From Gelidibacter japonicus (GTDB taxonomy: Bacteria > Bacteroidota > Bacteroidia > Flavobacteriales > Flavobacteriaceae), in assembly GCF_010725055.1 (NCBI RefSeq), contig NZ_BJKB01000006.1, forward strand, positions 124,001 to 188,000: DNA of 64,000 nucleotides, given 5' to 3'. How positions within the stretch are numbered: the stretch's first letter is position 1; each line of letters opens with the position of its first letter. Shown here piece after piece: positions 27,208 to 35,079 of the stretch. The position numbers and the translations under genes are program-made. The notes under the pieces were generated by a model. The model worked only from the letters and a program-made list of their open reading frames with translations. It did no database searches and was not told where the DNA came from.

Positions 27208-29046
27208 ATGATCAAAGAACATCAAATAGATGCTGAATTAGTACAAACCATATGCAATAAAATTTCCGACAATGTTCCTGTAAATGCGGAGTTGCCAAAA
27301 AAAGGATTGCTTCATATTGACAAACTGCTTCCTTTTATTTGTGTATATAGATACAAGGTCATGGATGTTTATTTCACGAGGCTTTTAAAGACACAAGCTT
27401 CTTATTTGATTGTTGAAGATAGTATTGATATTTCACATCTATTGGAAGCTATCAGATTGATTACTTCTGAAAAGTTTGAAGCTTTTTTAATTTTAGAATT
27501 GTGGCCCAATAAAGATGTATTAAAAAACCAATTCCAAATTTACGGACCAAAGAACAAATCAATGGAGACTGTAAATGCACTTGAGGAAGGGTTTAATGAA
27601 ATAAAAAAAACAGTATCAAATGTTAGCACAAAATTTATTTCAACAGAATTCAGGCATCCAAAACACCTAACACCATTGGTGGATGTCAATACTTCCAAAA
27701 AGCTAGGAACCCTTGTTATTGGTATTTCAATTCCTGCAGTTTATCAAAATCCTGAAACGGATGAGCTTTTTTCTTTGTTTTTCAGGAAATTCTATACCAT
27801 TTTTTCTGAAACTATTAAGCGAGCGGTCTATGAATTTATAAGGGTGCAGACTACTGATGTTTTTGAAAATTATTTGATGCTTGGCAAGACTCACATTGAT
27901 GCTGTGACCCTTTCTTCTGATACTAAAATTGCAGAAATTAGTGAACGAATGTCCTTTCTGTTAAGGGTGACACCGGTAAACAGTAACGAGGAATGGGAAA
28001 AATTTGAACAAAATGAATTTACAACCACACCATCATTCAAATATCGATTGATTGCGATAGATCCTGAACTCGAAAAACGTAAGCTTTTCAACATTCCGAT
28101 AGATCTTGTTGAAGACCCCACCATTGCATTTATACTCCGAGGAAAACGTCTCGAAATTGAAAAGCAATTGATCATGCTTGAGGAGCGTGGTTCCGATAAC
28201 TTTCGATTTATTGGTGAAAGTCTTTATGGAGTGATCCGAGAAGATGTTATGGACGCTGCAAAACACATTTTGGCAACTTATCCAAATGGTGAGATCATTC
28301 AAGGTTCGAAGCGATTTAATAGTTCAGAATTTGCAGATCGCGCACAAAGAGAAATAGATTATTATGCAGCGAAATTTCCTGATTTGGATCTTGGCATTGA
28401 AGTTAGGGATGATGTAGCCGGCATCATGGTGTCAAAATCGAAATTGCTCATCAATAATGAAATGAATTTAGATGCGAATCGATGCGATGCGTTGATTCAG
28501 CATGAAATCGGCACCCACATTCTGACTTATTGCAATGGTAAAAGTCAACCGTTAAAACAAATGTACGAAGGCTTTGAAGGCTATGATCAGCTACAGGAAG
28601 GCTTAGCGGTGATCGCTGAATATTTGGTAGGCGGATTGACCGTAAACCGTTTACGACTTTTGGCTGGACGTGTTATAGCCGTACAGTCTATGATAGACAA
28701 TGCCAGCTTTATCGAAACCTTTAATTTGTTAAGAGAATCTTATGCTTTTCCAAATCGTGTAGCTTATTATATAAGCATGCGTGTTTACAGAGGGGGCGGA
28801 CTTACTAAAGACGCCGTTTATCTTGCGGGACTTATTGATTTGATGCGTTACCTAGAAAAAGGCGGGCGGCTTGAACCTCTTTATACGGGTAAGTTTAATA
28901 CTACCCATATTGCCTTGATTGAAGAATTGCTTTACAGAAACGTACTGAAGCAACCTGTATTACCCGCTTTTTTGGAACGTAATGAGGTAAAGGAACGCTT
29001 GAAAAAGTTAAGGAAGGGGATGAATATTGTTGATCTTGTAAAATAA
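27208..29046 (+). CDS. DUF1704/QEGLA-motif zinc metallopeptidase-like protein
   Basis: This 612-residue protein is usually named 'flavohemoglobin expression-modulating QEGLA motif protein'. The C-terminal half carries a zinc-peptidase signature: His432-Glu433-x-x-x-His437 (LIQHEIGTHILTY) and Glu464 in LQEGLAVIAEYLVGGL, which would supply the two His and one Glu zinc ligands. The same family (DUF1704) includes the mammalian tubulin tyrosine carboxypeptidases MATCAP1/2, as known from the literature. Residues 1 to about 300 are a separate region with no motif I recognise. The gene starts immediately after the FGase-like stop and ends 12 bases before the ATP-grasp gene. A peptidase role in the cassette is an inference. 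Confidence 0.88.
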   Translation: MIKEHQIDAELVQTICNKISDNVPVNAELPKKGLLHIDKLLPFICVYRYKVMDVYFTRLLKTQASYLIVEDSIDISHLLEAIRLITSEKFEAFLILELWPNKDVLKNQFQIYGPKNKSMETVNALEEGFNEIKKTVSNVSTKFISTEFRHPKHLTPLVDVNTSKKLGTLVIGISIPAVYQNPETDELFSLFFRKFYTIFSETIKRAVYEFIRVQTTDVFENYLMLGKTHIDAVTLSSDTKIAEISERMSFLLRVTPVNSNEEWEKFEQNEFTTTPSFKYRLIAIDPELEKRKLFNIPIDLVEDPTIAFILRGKRLEIEKQLIMLEERGSDNFRFIGESLYGVIREDVMDAAKHILATYPNGEIIQGSKRFNSSEFADRAQREIDYYAAKFPDLDLGIEVRDDVAGIMVSKSKLLINNEMNLDANRCDALIQHEIGTHILTYCNGKSQPLKQMYEGFEGYDQLQEGLAVIAEYLVGGLTVNRLRLLAGRVIAVQSMIDNASFIETFNLLRESYAFPNRVAYYISMRVYRGGGLTKDAVYLAGLIDLMRYLEKGGRLEPLYTGKFNTTHIALIEELLYRNVLKQPVLPAFLERNEVKERLKKLRKGMNIVDLVK

Positions 29047-29058
29047 AATAAGAAAAAC

Positions 29059-30099
29059 ATGAAAATAGGATTTATAATTAATGATCACGCTACAGAAAAG
29101 TGGAATTATACGACTCCTGCTTTGGGGTACGCAGCGTATAAAAGAGGACATGAAGTGTTTTTTATTGGTGTTGGTGAATTGTCGTATGCGTCAAAAGGAC
29201 ATCTTTCTGTAAGATGTAAAACTATAAAAGATAGAACTTTTAAAGGCGAGGAAACTTACTTTAAAGCCGTTCAGAAAGAGGAATTTGTCAATGTGTCATC
29301 AAAAGAACTGGATGTTTTGTTCTTGAGGAACAATCCAGCAGATGAAATCAATGAGCGGGATTGGGCTTATAATGCGGCCTTTATATTTGGAGAAATCGCC
29401 ATGAGAAATGGTGTGTTGGTACTTAACCACCCTAGCAGTTTAGCTGGGGCGGTGAATAAAATGTACTTTCAGCATTTCCCAGAGATTCTACGTCCAAAAA
29501 CGATCATCACCCGAGACCATAATGAAATAAAGGAGTTTTTTAAAGAACAGAAACAGAAAATGATTCTCAAACCATTACAGGGCTCTGGTGGGACAAATGT
29601 ATTTATGATGGATAAAAAAAACGAACATAATCTATCACAAACTATTGATGCCATTTGTCGTGACGGCTTCGTGATTGCCCAAGAATATCTTACTGAAGCT
29701 AAAGGAGGCGACACACGACTGTTCCTAATGAATGGCGAGCCATTGAAGGTCGATGGTCAATATGCCTTAATGCAACGCGTCAATGCCTCTGGAGATATTA
29801 GAAGTAACATTCATGCAGGTGGGAAACCTGAAAAAGTAAAGATGACCGATCAGATTATGGAACTCGCAGATATTGTCAGACCAAAACTGGTTCAAGACGG
29901 AATGTTCTTGGTGGGGATTGATATTGTAGGATCTAAACTCATGGAAATAAACGTTTTTAGCCCAGGAGGCTTAAATGTGATGGGTCAAATGTATGATACT
30001 GATTTTGCAACGCCAGTTATTCAATCAATAGAAAGAAAAGTCTATTATAGAAGTATGTATGGTGACTACTTGTATAATAGCAGATTGGCAACCCTTTAA
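29059..30099 (+). CDS. ATP-grasp ligase, glutathione synthetase-like
   Basis: This 346-residue cytosolic ATP-grasp enzyme resembles bacterial glutathione synthetase. The N-terminal pre-ATP-grasp part (MKIGFIINDHATEKWNYTTPALGYAAYKRGHEVFFIGVGEL) is followed by the nucleotide-binding MILKPLQGSGGTNVFMM, the GGDTRLFLMNGEPL strand and the metal site Glu296-x-Asn298 in KLMEINVFSPGG. The genome also encodes BshA, and no gamma-glutamylcysteine ligase is adjacent, so ligation of an amino acid or small amine to a different carboxyl acceptor is more likely than glutathione synthesis. It is the last gene of the cassette; the acceptor is not identifiable from sequence. Confidence 0.88.
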   Translation: MKIGFIINDHATEKWNYTTPALGYAAYKRGHEVFFIGVGELSYASKGHLSVRCKTIKDRTFKGEETYFKAVQKEEFVNVSSKELDVLFLRNNPADEINERDWAYNAAFIFGEIAMRNGVLVLNHPSSLAGAVNKMYFQHFPEILRPKTIITRDHNEIKEFFKEQKQKMILKPLQGSGGTNVFMMDKKNEHNLSQTIDAICRDGFVIAQEYLTEAKGGDTRLFLMNGEPLKVDGQYALMQRVNASGDIRSNIHAGGKPEKVKMTDQIMELADIVRPKLVQDGMFLVGIDIVGSKLMEINVFSPGGLNVMGQMYDTDFATPVIQSIERKVYYRSMYGDYLYNSRLATL

Positions 30100-30411
30100 T
30101 ACCAAGTCTTGAAGCTCCCATTAAGAAATGGAAATACATCGCAAAAGGTTAAATTAATTTTTAACTAATGGCTTTTATTTTCGTACGTGAGAAATCGTCT
30201 GAAAAGAACTAAAAAATGTCATTTGTAGAAGATATTGACATCCTTTTTTGGTTAATCAAATATTTCAATGCATACAACGACTATTTTATTTGAGCACAAG
30301 TCCATTGTGTAATTTTACCGCAGCAAAACAATGTGCTATTAATCAATTTATTATTCCCTCAATAATATTTAAAATTTTAGATTAATTTAGTTTTTAAGTA
30401 GTTGTTAAATG
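30100..30411. other. Gene-free spacer after the cassette
   Basis: These 312 AT-rich bases hold no convincing gene. The longest ATG-started frame that stands out is 25 codons (30216-30293), with no supporting features. A terminator follows at 30412. Confidence 0.5.
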
Positions 30412-30440
30412 AAAAAAGTCCTTTTCCGAGGACTTTTTTT
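30412..30440. terminator. Bidirectional terminator
   Basis: AAAAAAGTCC (30412-30421), an eight-base loop and GGACTTTTTT (30430-30439) lie between the ATP-grasp gene and the convergent DCC-type gene. Confidence 0.85.
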
Positions 30441-30441
30441 G

Positions 30442-30858
30442 TTATAGGAATTTTGACTTTAATTCCTTTGTGGGAATCATACATTCTTTCTTTTTACCAT
30501 ACCATTTATATCTGTTTTGTGCAATGAAGTCGTAAACCCAATTTCTGATGAATGCAGGGACAATCAAAAACACGACCATCAAATGTCTTGGAAACCCTAA
30601 TTTTGATGCAATTTTTAAAGCTGCGGTCGATTTATAGGAAATACCATTTTCTGGCGAATAGAGTAAAATAGAATCCATTTTATCAGTATCGACACCATAT
30701 TTTTTAATAATGGCTTGTCCAACTTCTCCCTGCAATGTTGTATATCGAAACAGATCGTTTTTATCGTGTTTGATGACATATTGCACCGAGGCATCACAAA
30801 GATTACAGACCCCGTCAAAAAGAATGAGTTGTTTGTTTTTTTCCAAGTCTATAGACAT
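30442..30858 (-). CDS. DCC-type thiol-disulfide oxidoreductase-like protein (DUF393)
   Basis: This 138-residue protein has the family hallmark near its N-terminus, LILFDGVCNLCDASVQYVIKHD, which combines a DxxCxxC motif with a thioredoxin-like start. The rest (FRYTTLQGEVGQAIIKKYG ... SILLYSPENGISYKSTAALKIASKLGFPRHLMVVFLIVPAFIRNWVYDFIAQNRYKWYGKK) is typical DUF393. Members are predicted to be small thiol-disulfide exchange proteins; no substrate is established. A hydrophobic stretch (MVVFLIVPAFI) may associate with the membrane. The stop abuts a strong bidirectional terminator. Confidence 0.9.
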   Translation of the reverse strand: MSIDLEKNKQLILFDGVCNLCDASVQYVIKHDKNDLFRYTTLQGEVGQAIIKKYGVDTDKMDSILLYSPENGISYKSTAALKIASKLGFPRHLMVVFLIVPAFIRNWVYDFIAQNRYKWYGKKKECMIPTKELKSKFL

Positions 30859-30887
30859 GATGTTTTATTTATTAAACACATTTACTT

Positions 30888-30929
30888 GACTGCTTACTGC
30901 CGACTGCTTATTGCCGACTGACCACTGCC
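30888..30929. repeat. Three tandem 14-bp repeats beside the mutS2 stop
   Basis: GACTGCTTACTGCC (30888-30901), GACTGCTTATTGCC (30902-30915) and GACTGACCACTGCC (30916-30929) are head-to-tail. The array ends three bases before the mutS2 stop codon at 30933-30935. Confidence 0.75.
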
Positions 30930-30932
30930 CAC

Positions 30933-33098
30933 TTATTTCTTAACCGCTTCCACCAATTCCAGTTGATCCACACTTACATTGGTCGTAAACATACCGTAGT
31001 TGATAACGGCCTTGTTTTTTTCAAGTTTATCAATACTGCCAACAGCCCTTCCGTCCTGTAACCTTACGCGATCGCCAATTCTAAAAATAGGAGTGGGTTT
31101 TGGAGCAGCCTCTACTTTTTTCTTGGCGGCTTTCTTTTTTTCACGGATGACCTCTACAGTTTTTTCAGCTTCTTTGATCACCTTTTGTTCTTTGGCTTTT
31201 TGAACTTTTTTTGCCTTGGCCGAAACTTTTTTTCGTTTGGAGTTTTCGATTTGGACAATTTTGAACAATTCAGCCATTAATTCACGTTTTTGATTATTAT
31301 TAAAATACCGCTCCGCCAAATCATCCAATTTTTGTCCCAAATAAATCAGACGTTGATTGCTGTCATACAGTTCTTGATAGCTCTCTAATTTTTTTTGTAT
31401 TTTCAGATTGATTTCCTCTAATTTTTCAGCCTCGTTTAATTTCTTTTGTTCGTTGACCTTGAGAGAGCGTTCCGTCTTTTCGAGCTTGGAACGTTCTTTT
31501 TGGAGTTTGGCAATTGTAGCATCGAACCTCACTTTTCCACGTTCAATCTTCTTTTTTGCACGATTGATCAAACTATACGGGATGCCATTTTTTTGTGCCA
31601 CTTCAAAGGTAAATGAACTTCCGGCCTGACCCAAGGCAAGTTTGAACATTGGCTCCAAGCTTTTTTCATCAAACATCATATTGGCATTTTGCATAAATGG
31701 CAATTCGTTGGCCAAAACTTTGAGGTTAGAGTAGTGGGTGGTGATAATTCCGTAGGCTTCTCTATGATAAAATTCTTCCAAGAAGGTTTCTGCTAATGCG
31801 CCACCCAATTCTGGATCACTTCCAGTACCAAACTCATCAATCAAGAAAAGAGTATTTTTATTGCACTTCTTTAAGAAATAATTCATCTGTTTCAATCGGT
31901 AACTATACGTACTTAAATGATTTTCTATGGATTGATTATCACCTATGTCCGTTAGAATTCGATCAAACAAACAAATTTTACTTCGTTCATGAACCGGAAT
32001 TAAAAGGCCGCTTTGCAACATCACCTGTAATAAACCAACTGTTTTTAGAGTAATACTTTTTCCACCGGCATTTGGTCCTGAAATTACAATAATCCTGTTT
32101 TCTGGATGTAACTCTATAGATTGAGGAAAGGTTTTTATGTTTTTCTTTTGATTCGAAATATAAAGTAACGGATGGATTGCATCTTTTAGGTGATAGTCTT
32201 TATTTTCCGTAACTTCTGGTAAAAGTGCATTAATGGATTTTGCGTATTTTGCTTTTGCGAAAATCACATCCAATTCAGTTAGAAACGTCTGATAATTCTT
32301 TAAAAGTTCACGGTACGGCCTCATAAAGTCAGTCAACTGTTTTAAGATTCTGTTGACTTCTTCAGTTTCTTCAAATACTAAATTATTGAGTTCTCGGGTA
32401 TATCTAAATGTCGCTTCTGGCTCAATATACACAATGCTTCCTGTTTTGCTCCCACCTAAAATAGCACCTTTGACCTTGCGGCGGTACATGGCTTTGACTG
32501 CCAGGACCCGCTTGTTTTCAACGACAGATTCTTTGATGTCATCTAAATATTCCTGGGCACTGTAAGCGTTCAATGCCGACATAAAGCTTTGGTTGATCTT
32601 ACCTCTAACGCTATTGATTTCCTGTCTCAGTTTAAATAGTTCATCAGACGCATTGTCTTTTACATCTCCAAAACGATCAATGATGCCATCTATTTGCTGA
32701 ATCAATTCGTTGGTAATTGGAATTGGTGAGGAAAACTCAAAGAGATTTGGATAGTATTCCTTAAACTTCTTCAAAAAACCTATAATATCATTACTGGTGA
32801 TAGAAATGGCTTTTATTTTCTTAAAACTCCCCGTTTCCAGGAATGAGTTTTCTATTTTTAAAAATTGGATTTCTTTGGTGATGGGTTCAAATCCATGATT
32901 CGGAATACGATTGTCATTCTCAAAGGACGCTAAATAATCGTTGGTCAGCCATAAAGCTTGCATTATATCTTCCTTTTTGCGGAAAGGAGTGATCTGTAAG
33001 GCCTTTTCAGTCCCTAAATGGGTCAAGCAATGCTCCGCCATTTGGTTTAAGACGGTATAAAATTCGATATCTTTTAAGGTTTTATCTTGAATATGCAT
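30933..33098 (-). CDS. mutS2: MutS2-family ATPase without Smr domain
   Basis: This 721-residue protein has the MutS core and ATPase domain: Walker A GPNAGGKS at residues 341-348, Walker B LFLIDEFGTGSDP, and the ITTHYSNLK switch. A long charged coiled coil (about 480-600) and a lysine/glutamate-rich linker (KKKAAKKKVEAAPKPTP) follow. The end is a KOW-like strand set (FRIGDRVRLQDGRAVGSIDKLEKNKAVINYGMFTTNV). Canonical MutS2 is about 780 residues and ends in an endonuclease Smr domain, which is missing here. MutS2 proteins act on branched DNA or collided ribosomes; without Smr the protein can bind and split but not cut. The stop codon lies at the edge of a 14-bp tandem repeat. Confidence 0.9.
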   Translation of the reverse strand: MHIQDKTLKDIEFYTVLNQMAEHCLTHLGTEKALQITPFRKKEDIMQALWLTNDYLASFENDNRIPNHGFEPITKEIQFLKIENSFLETGSFKKIKAISITSNDIIGFLKKFKEYYPNLFEFSSPIPITNELIQQIDGIIDRFGDVKDNASDELFKLRQEINSVRGKINQSFMSALNAYSAQEYLDDIKESVVENKRVLAVKAMYRRKVKGAILGGSKTGSIVYIEPEATFRYTRELNNLVFEETEEVNRILKQLTDFMRPYRELLKNYQTFLTELDVIFAKAKYAKSINALLPEVTENKDYHLKDAIHPLLYISNQKKNIKTFPQSIELHPENRIIVISGPNAGGKSITLKTVGLLQVMLQSGLLIPVHERSKICLFDRILTDIGDNQSIENHLSTYSYRLKQMNYFLKKCNKNTLFLIDEFGTGSDPELGGALAETFLEEFYHREAYGIITTHYSNLKVLANELPFMQNANMMFDEKSLEPMFKLALGQAGSSFTFEVAQKNGIPYSLINRAKKKIERGKVRFDATIAKLQKERSKLEKTERSLKVNEQKKLNEAEKLEEINLKIQKKLESYQELYDSNQRLIYLGQKLDDLAERYFNNNQKRELMAELFKIVQIENSKRKKVSAKAKKVQKAKEQKVIKEAEKTVEVIREKKKAAKKKVEAAPKPTPIFRIGDRVRLQDGRAVGSIDKLEKNKAVINYGMFTTNVSVDQLELVEAVKK

Positions 33099-33214
33099 GC
33101 TTTTCTAAGGAATCTTTAATTAAGTTCAAATTTAAGGAAATTTAAAGTTTTGGAATCTATATTTTATCACATCCAGAAAATCACCTTATTTTTATCGAAA
33201 ACAAAAAGTTCATT

Positions 33215-33889
33215 ATGGACATAAATCTGCATTCCAGCTGGGAAAAACATTTGCAATCGGAGTTTAATAAACCCTATTTCAAGGAATTAATGGCATTTAT
33301 TGAATTGGAATATGAAACGTACACTTGTTACCCAAAAAAGAAAGACATCTACAATGCATTCAATTGGTGCCCATTTGATCAAGTTAAAGTAGTCATTATA
33401 GGTCAAGATCCCTATCACGGTGCTGGGCAGGCCAATGGTTTGTGTTTTTCGGTTAACGAAGGAATTACGCATCCGCCTTCGCTCAAAAACATCTTTAAGG
33501 AATTGGAGGCTGATTTGAGTAATCCATATCCAGTCTCAGGAAATTTAGAGCCGTGGGCAAAACAGGGTGTCCTTTTGCTCAACGCGACTTTAACGGTAAG
33601 GTCTGGAGCAGCTGGCAGTCATCAAAAGCATGGCTGGGAAATCTTTACGGACCGTGTAATCAAAACAATAAATGAACAAAAAAAGAATGTGGTTTTTTTA
33701 CTATGGGGAAGTTACGCCCACAAAAAAGCTAAATTTATTGATGCCTCAAAACACACTATTTTTACTTCGGGTCATCCTTCCCCTTTAAGTGCCAATAGAG
33801 GATATTGGTTTGGAAATAAATGTTTTAGTAAAACTAACTCCCAGTTGGTGCAAGTTCCTGCGTCTCCGATTGACTGGGAACTGAAATAG
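33215..33889 (+). CDS. ung: Uracil-DNA glycosylase, family 1
   Basis: This 224-residue cytosolic enzyme removes uracil from DNA to start base-excision repair. The water-activating loop GQDPYHGAGQANGLCFSV is at residues 63-80 with Asp65, and the DNA-intercalation loop HPSPLSANRGYWFGNKCFSKTN with the catalytic histidine is near the C-terminus. Length and motif order are those of classical Ung. A small minus-strand gene overlaps its last 56 bases. It is divergent from mutS2. Confidence 0.97.
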   Translation: MDINLHSSWEKHLQSEFNKPYFKELMAFIELEYETYTCYPKKKDIYNAFNWCPFDQVKVVIIGQDPYHGAGQANGLCFSVNEGITHPPSLKNIFKELEADLSNPYPVSGNLEPWAKQGVLLLNATLTVRSGAAGSHQKHGWEIFTDRVIKTINEQKKNVVFLLWGSYAHKKAKFIDASKHTIFTSGHPSPLSANRGYWFGNKCFSKTNSQLVQVPASPIDWELK

Positions 33890-34004
33890 GACGATTGATG
33901 GGTTTTGCTTCAGAAATGACCTTTTTTGTAGTTCTGTTGCAACTGAATTTTAGAAGTAGGAAATTTAAAACAACCAAAGAACCAAGGATTAAAATAATTG
34001 TCAT
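33834..34004 (-). CDS. Putative 56-residue single-span membrane protein overlapping ung
   Basis: An ATG at 34004 opens a frame for a 56-residue peptide starting MTIILILGSLVVLNFLLLKF. It has an N-terminal hydrophobic span (about residues 2-20), then a Ser-Cys-Asn and a basic segment, then a polar Ser/Pro/Glu-rich tail. It overlaps the ung 3' end antisense by 56 bases. The composition (one clean membrane helix, positive residues after it, polar tail) suggests a real small membrane protein, with the topology N-out by the positive-inside rule. No family is assigned; it could also be a chance frame. Confidence 0.45.
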   Translation of the reverse strand: MTIILILGSLVVLNFLLLKFSCNRTTKKVISEAKPINRPISVPSQSETQELAPTGS

Positions 34005-34132
34005 GTCAATATCTGTTTAAGTATGCCAGGGGGTATTACTGCGATTCGGACTACAAATGTAATTAATTTTGAGACAATTCCCCCCTGAATCATAAGGAAA
34101 CTTAATTAAACGTTAATGCTATAGCCATCAAC

Positions 34133-34987
34133 TTATACGTTTTTTACAATGTCATGGTAAGGTCTTTGTTCTGAAAGAATATCAAGCTTTATTAATTTCT
34201 GCTGCACCTTATTTATGGTTGCTTTATCCACATTGCTCTGGGACCATTCTGTTAAACTAAGCCATTCTTGAACGTCATCCAACTGTAGTTCATATCTGTT
34301 GGCAATCATCTTATCAATACTTGGAATTTCCTTAAAATCGATCGTCGTATTATTGATGATTTCCAGAATAATCTTTACGATATTCTCATGGGTTTCCAGA
34401 AATTCATTTCTTACGGCAATTACAAAGCAAGGCCAAGGGGTAGGACAGTGGCCAATGCGTCTAAATACTCCCGAATCCACAATGGGTTTTGTCATAAATT
34501 TCTCCCACATAAAATAATCGGCATCGCCATTGCTTAATGCATTAACGGCACCATCTAAATCCTGTATGACATTAAAATTGAGATCTGTGTCCAAGTCCCA
34601 ATTATGATTTTCGGCGTTTATATACGCCATTAGATGAGATCCAGAGCCGTATCTACTGATGGCACAGCGTTTTCCTTTTAGTTCTTCAATAGATTTAAAC
34701 TCTGATCCTGCAGCTACATGGACTCCCCAGATAAGAGGCGTTTCTACGAAAACCTGAACAACTTTGCTTGGGTTCCCTTCTGCAATATCCTTAACAATTC
34801 CTTCAGTCAAAATAACGGCCATGTCAATTTCTCCAGTCCGAAGGGCTTCGTTCATAGCGCCAGTACCTCCAGGATAATCTTCCCAACGTAGATTAATATT
34901 CTCTTTCTTATACTCACCATTTTTTAGCGTTAAATACCACGCAAGATTAAAGTGTTCAGGTACACCACCAATTTTTACTGTCGTCAT
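34133..34987 (-). CDS. Cytosolic ABC-type substrate-binding-like protein (NMT1/SsuA type)
   Basis: This 284-residue protein has the periplasmic-binding-protein type II fold expected of NMT1/THI5/SsuA relatives (MTTVKIGGVPEHFNLAWYLTLKNGEYKKENINLRWEDYPGGTGAMNEALRTGEIDMAVILTEG, then a KSIEELKGKRCAISRYGSGSHLMAYI lobe hinge). It starts directly with the first strand: there is no signal peptide, lipobox cysteine or membrane anchor, and no permease or ATPase gene is nearby. It may be a cytosolic enzyme or sensor, not a transport component. It is last in a four-gene minus-strand run behind the nucleoside phosphorylase (92-base gap). Confidence 0.85.
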   Translation of the reverse strand: MTTVKIGGVPEHFNLAWYLTLKNGEYKKENINLRWEDYPGGTGAMNEALRTGEIDMAVILTEGIVKDIAEGNPSKVVQVFVETPLIWGVHVAAGSEFKSIEELKGKRCAISRYGSGSHLMAYINAENHNWDLDTDLNFNVIQDLDGAVNALSNGDADYFMWEKFMTKPIVDSGVFRRIGHCPTPWPCFVIAVRNEFLETHENIVKIILEIINNTTIDFKEIPSIDKMIANRYELQLDDVQEWLSLTEWSQSNVDKATINKVQQKLIKLDILSEQRPYHDIVKNV

Positions 34988-35079
34988 TGAGAGTTTTATT
35001 TATCCACTCCACAATCCAATTTTTAATGGAGTTGGAGTCCGTTTTTTATGTTTTTGATTGGGTTTTTTGTCCTTTTGAA

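Noticed and set aside
30216-30293. 25-codon ORF after the ATP-grasp gene
   Set aside because: No hydrophobic, charged or conserved pattern supports it and the region is AT-rich spacer.
30888-30929. Three tandem 14-bp units as a possible CRISPR array
   Set aside because: The units touch each other without spacers, are too short for CRISPR repeats and no cas genes are near.
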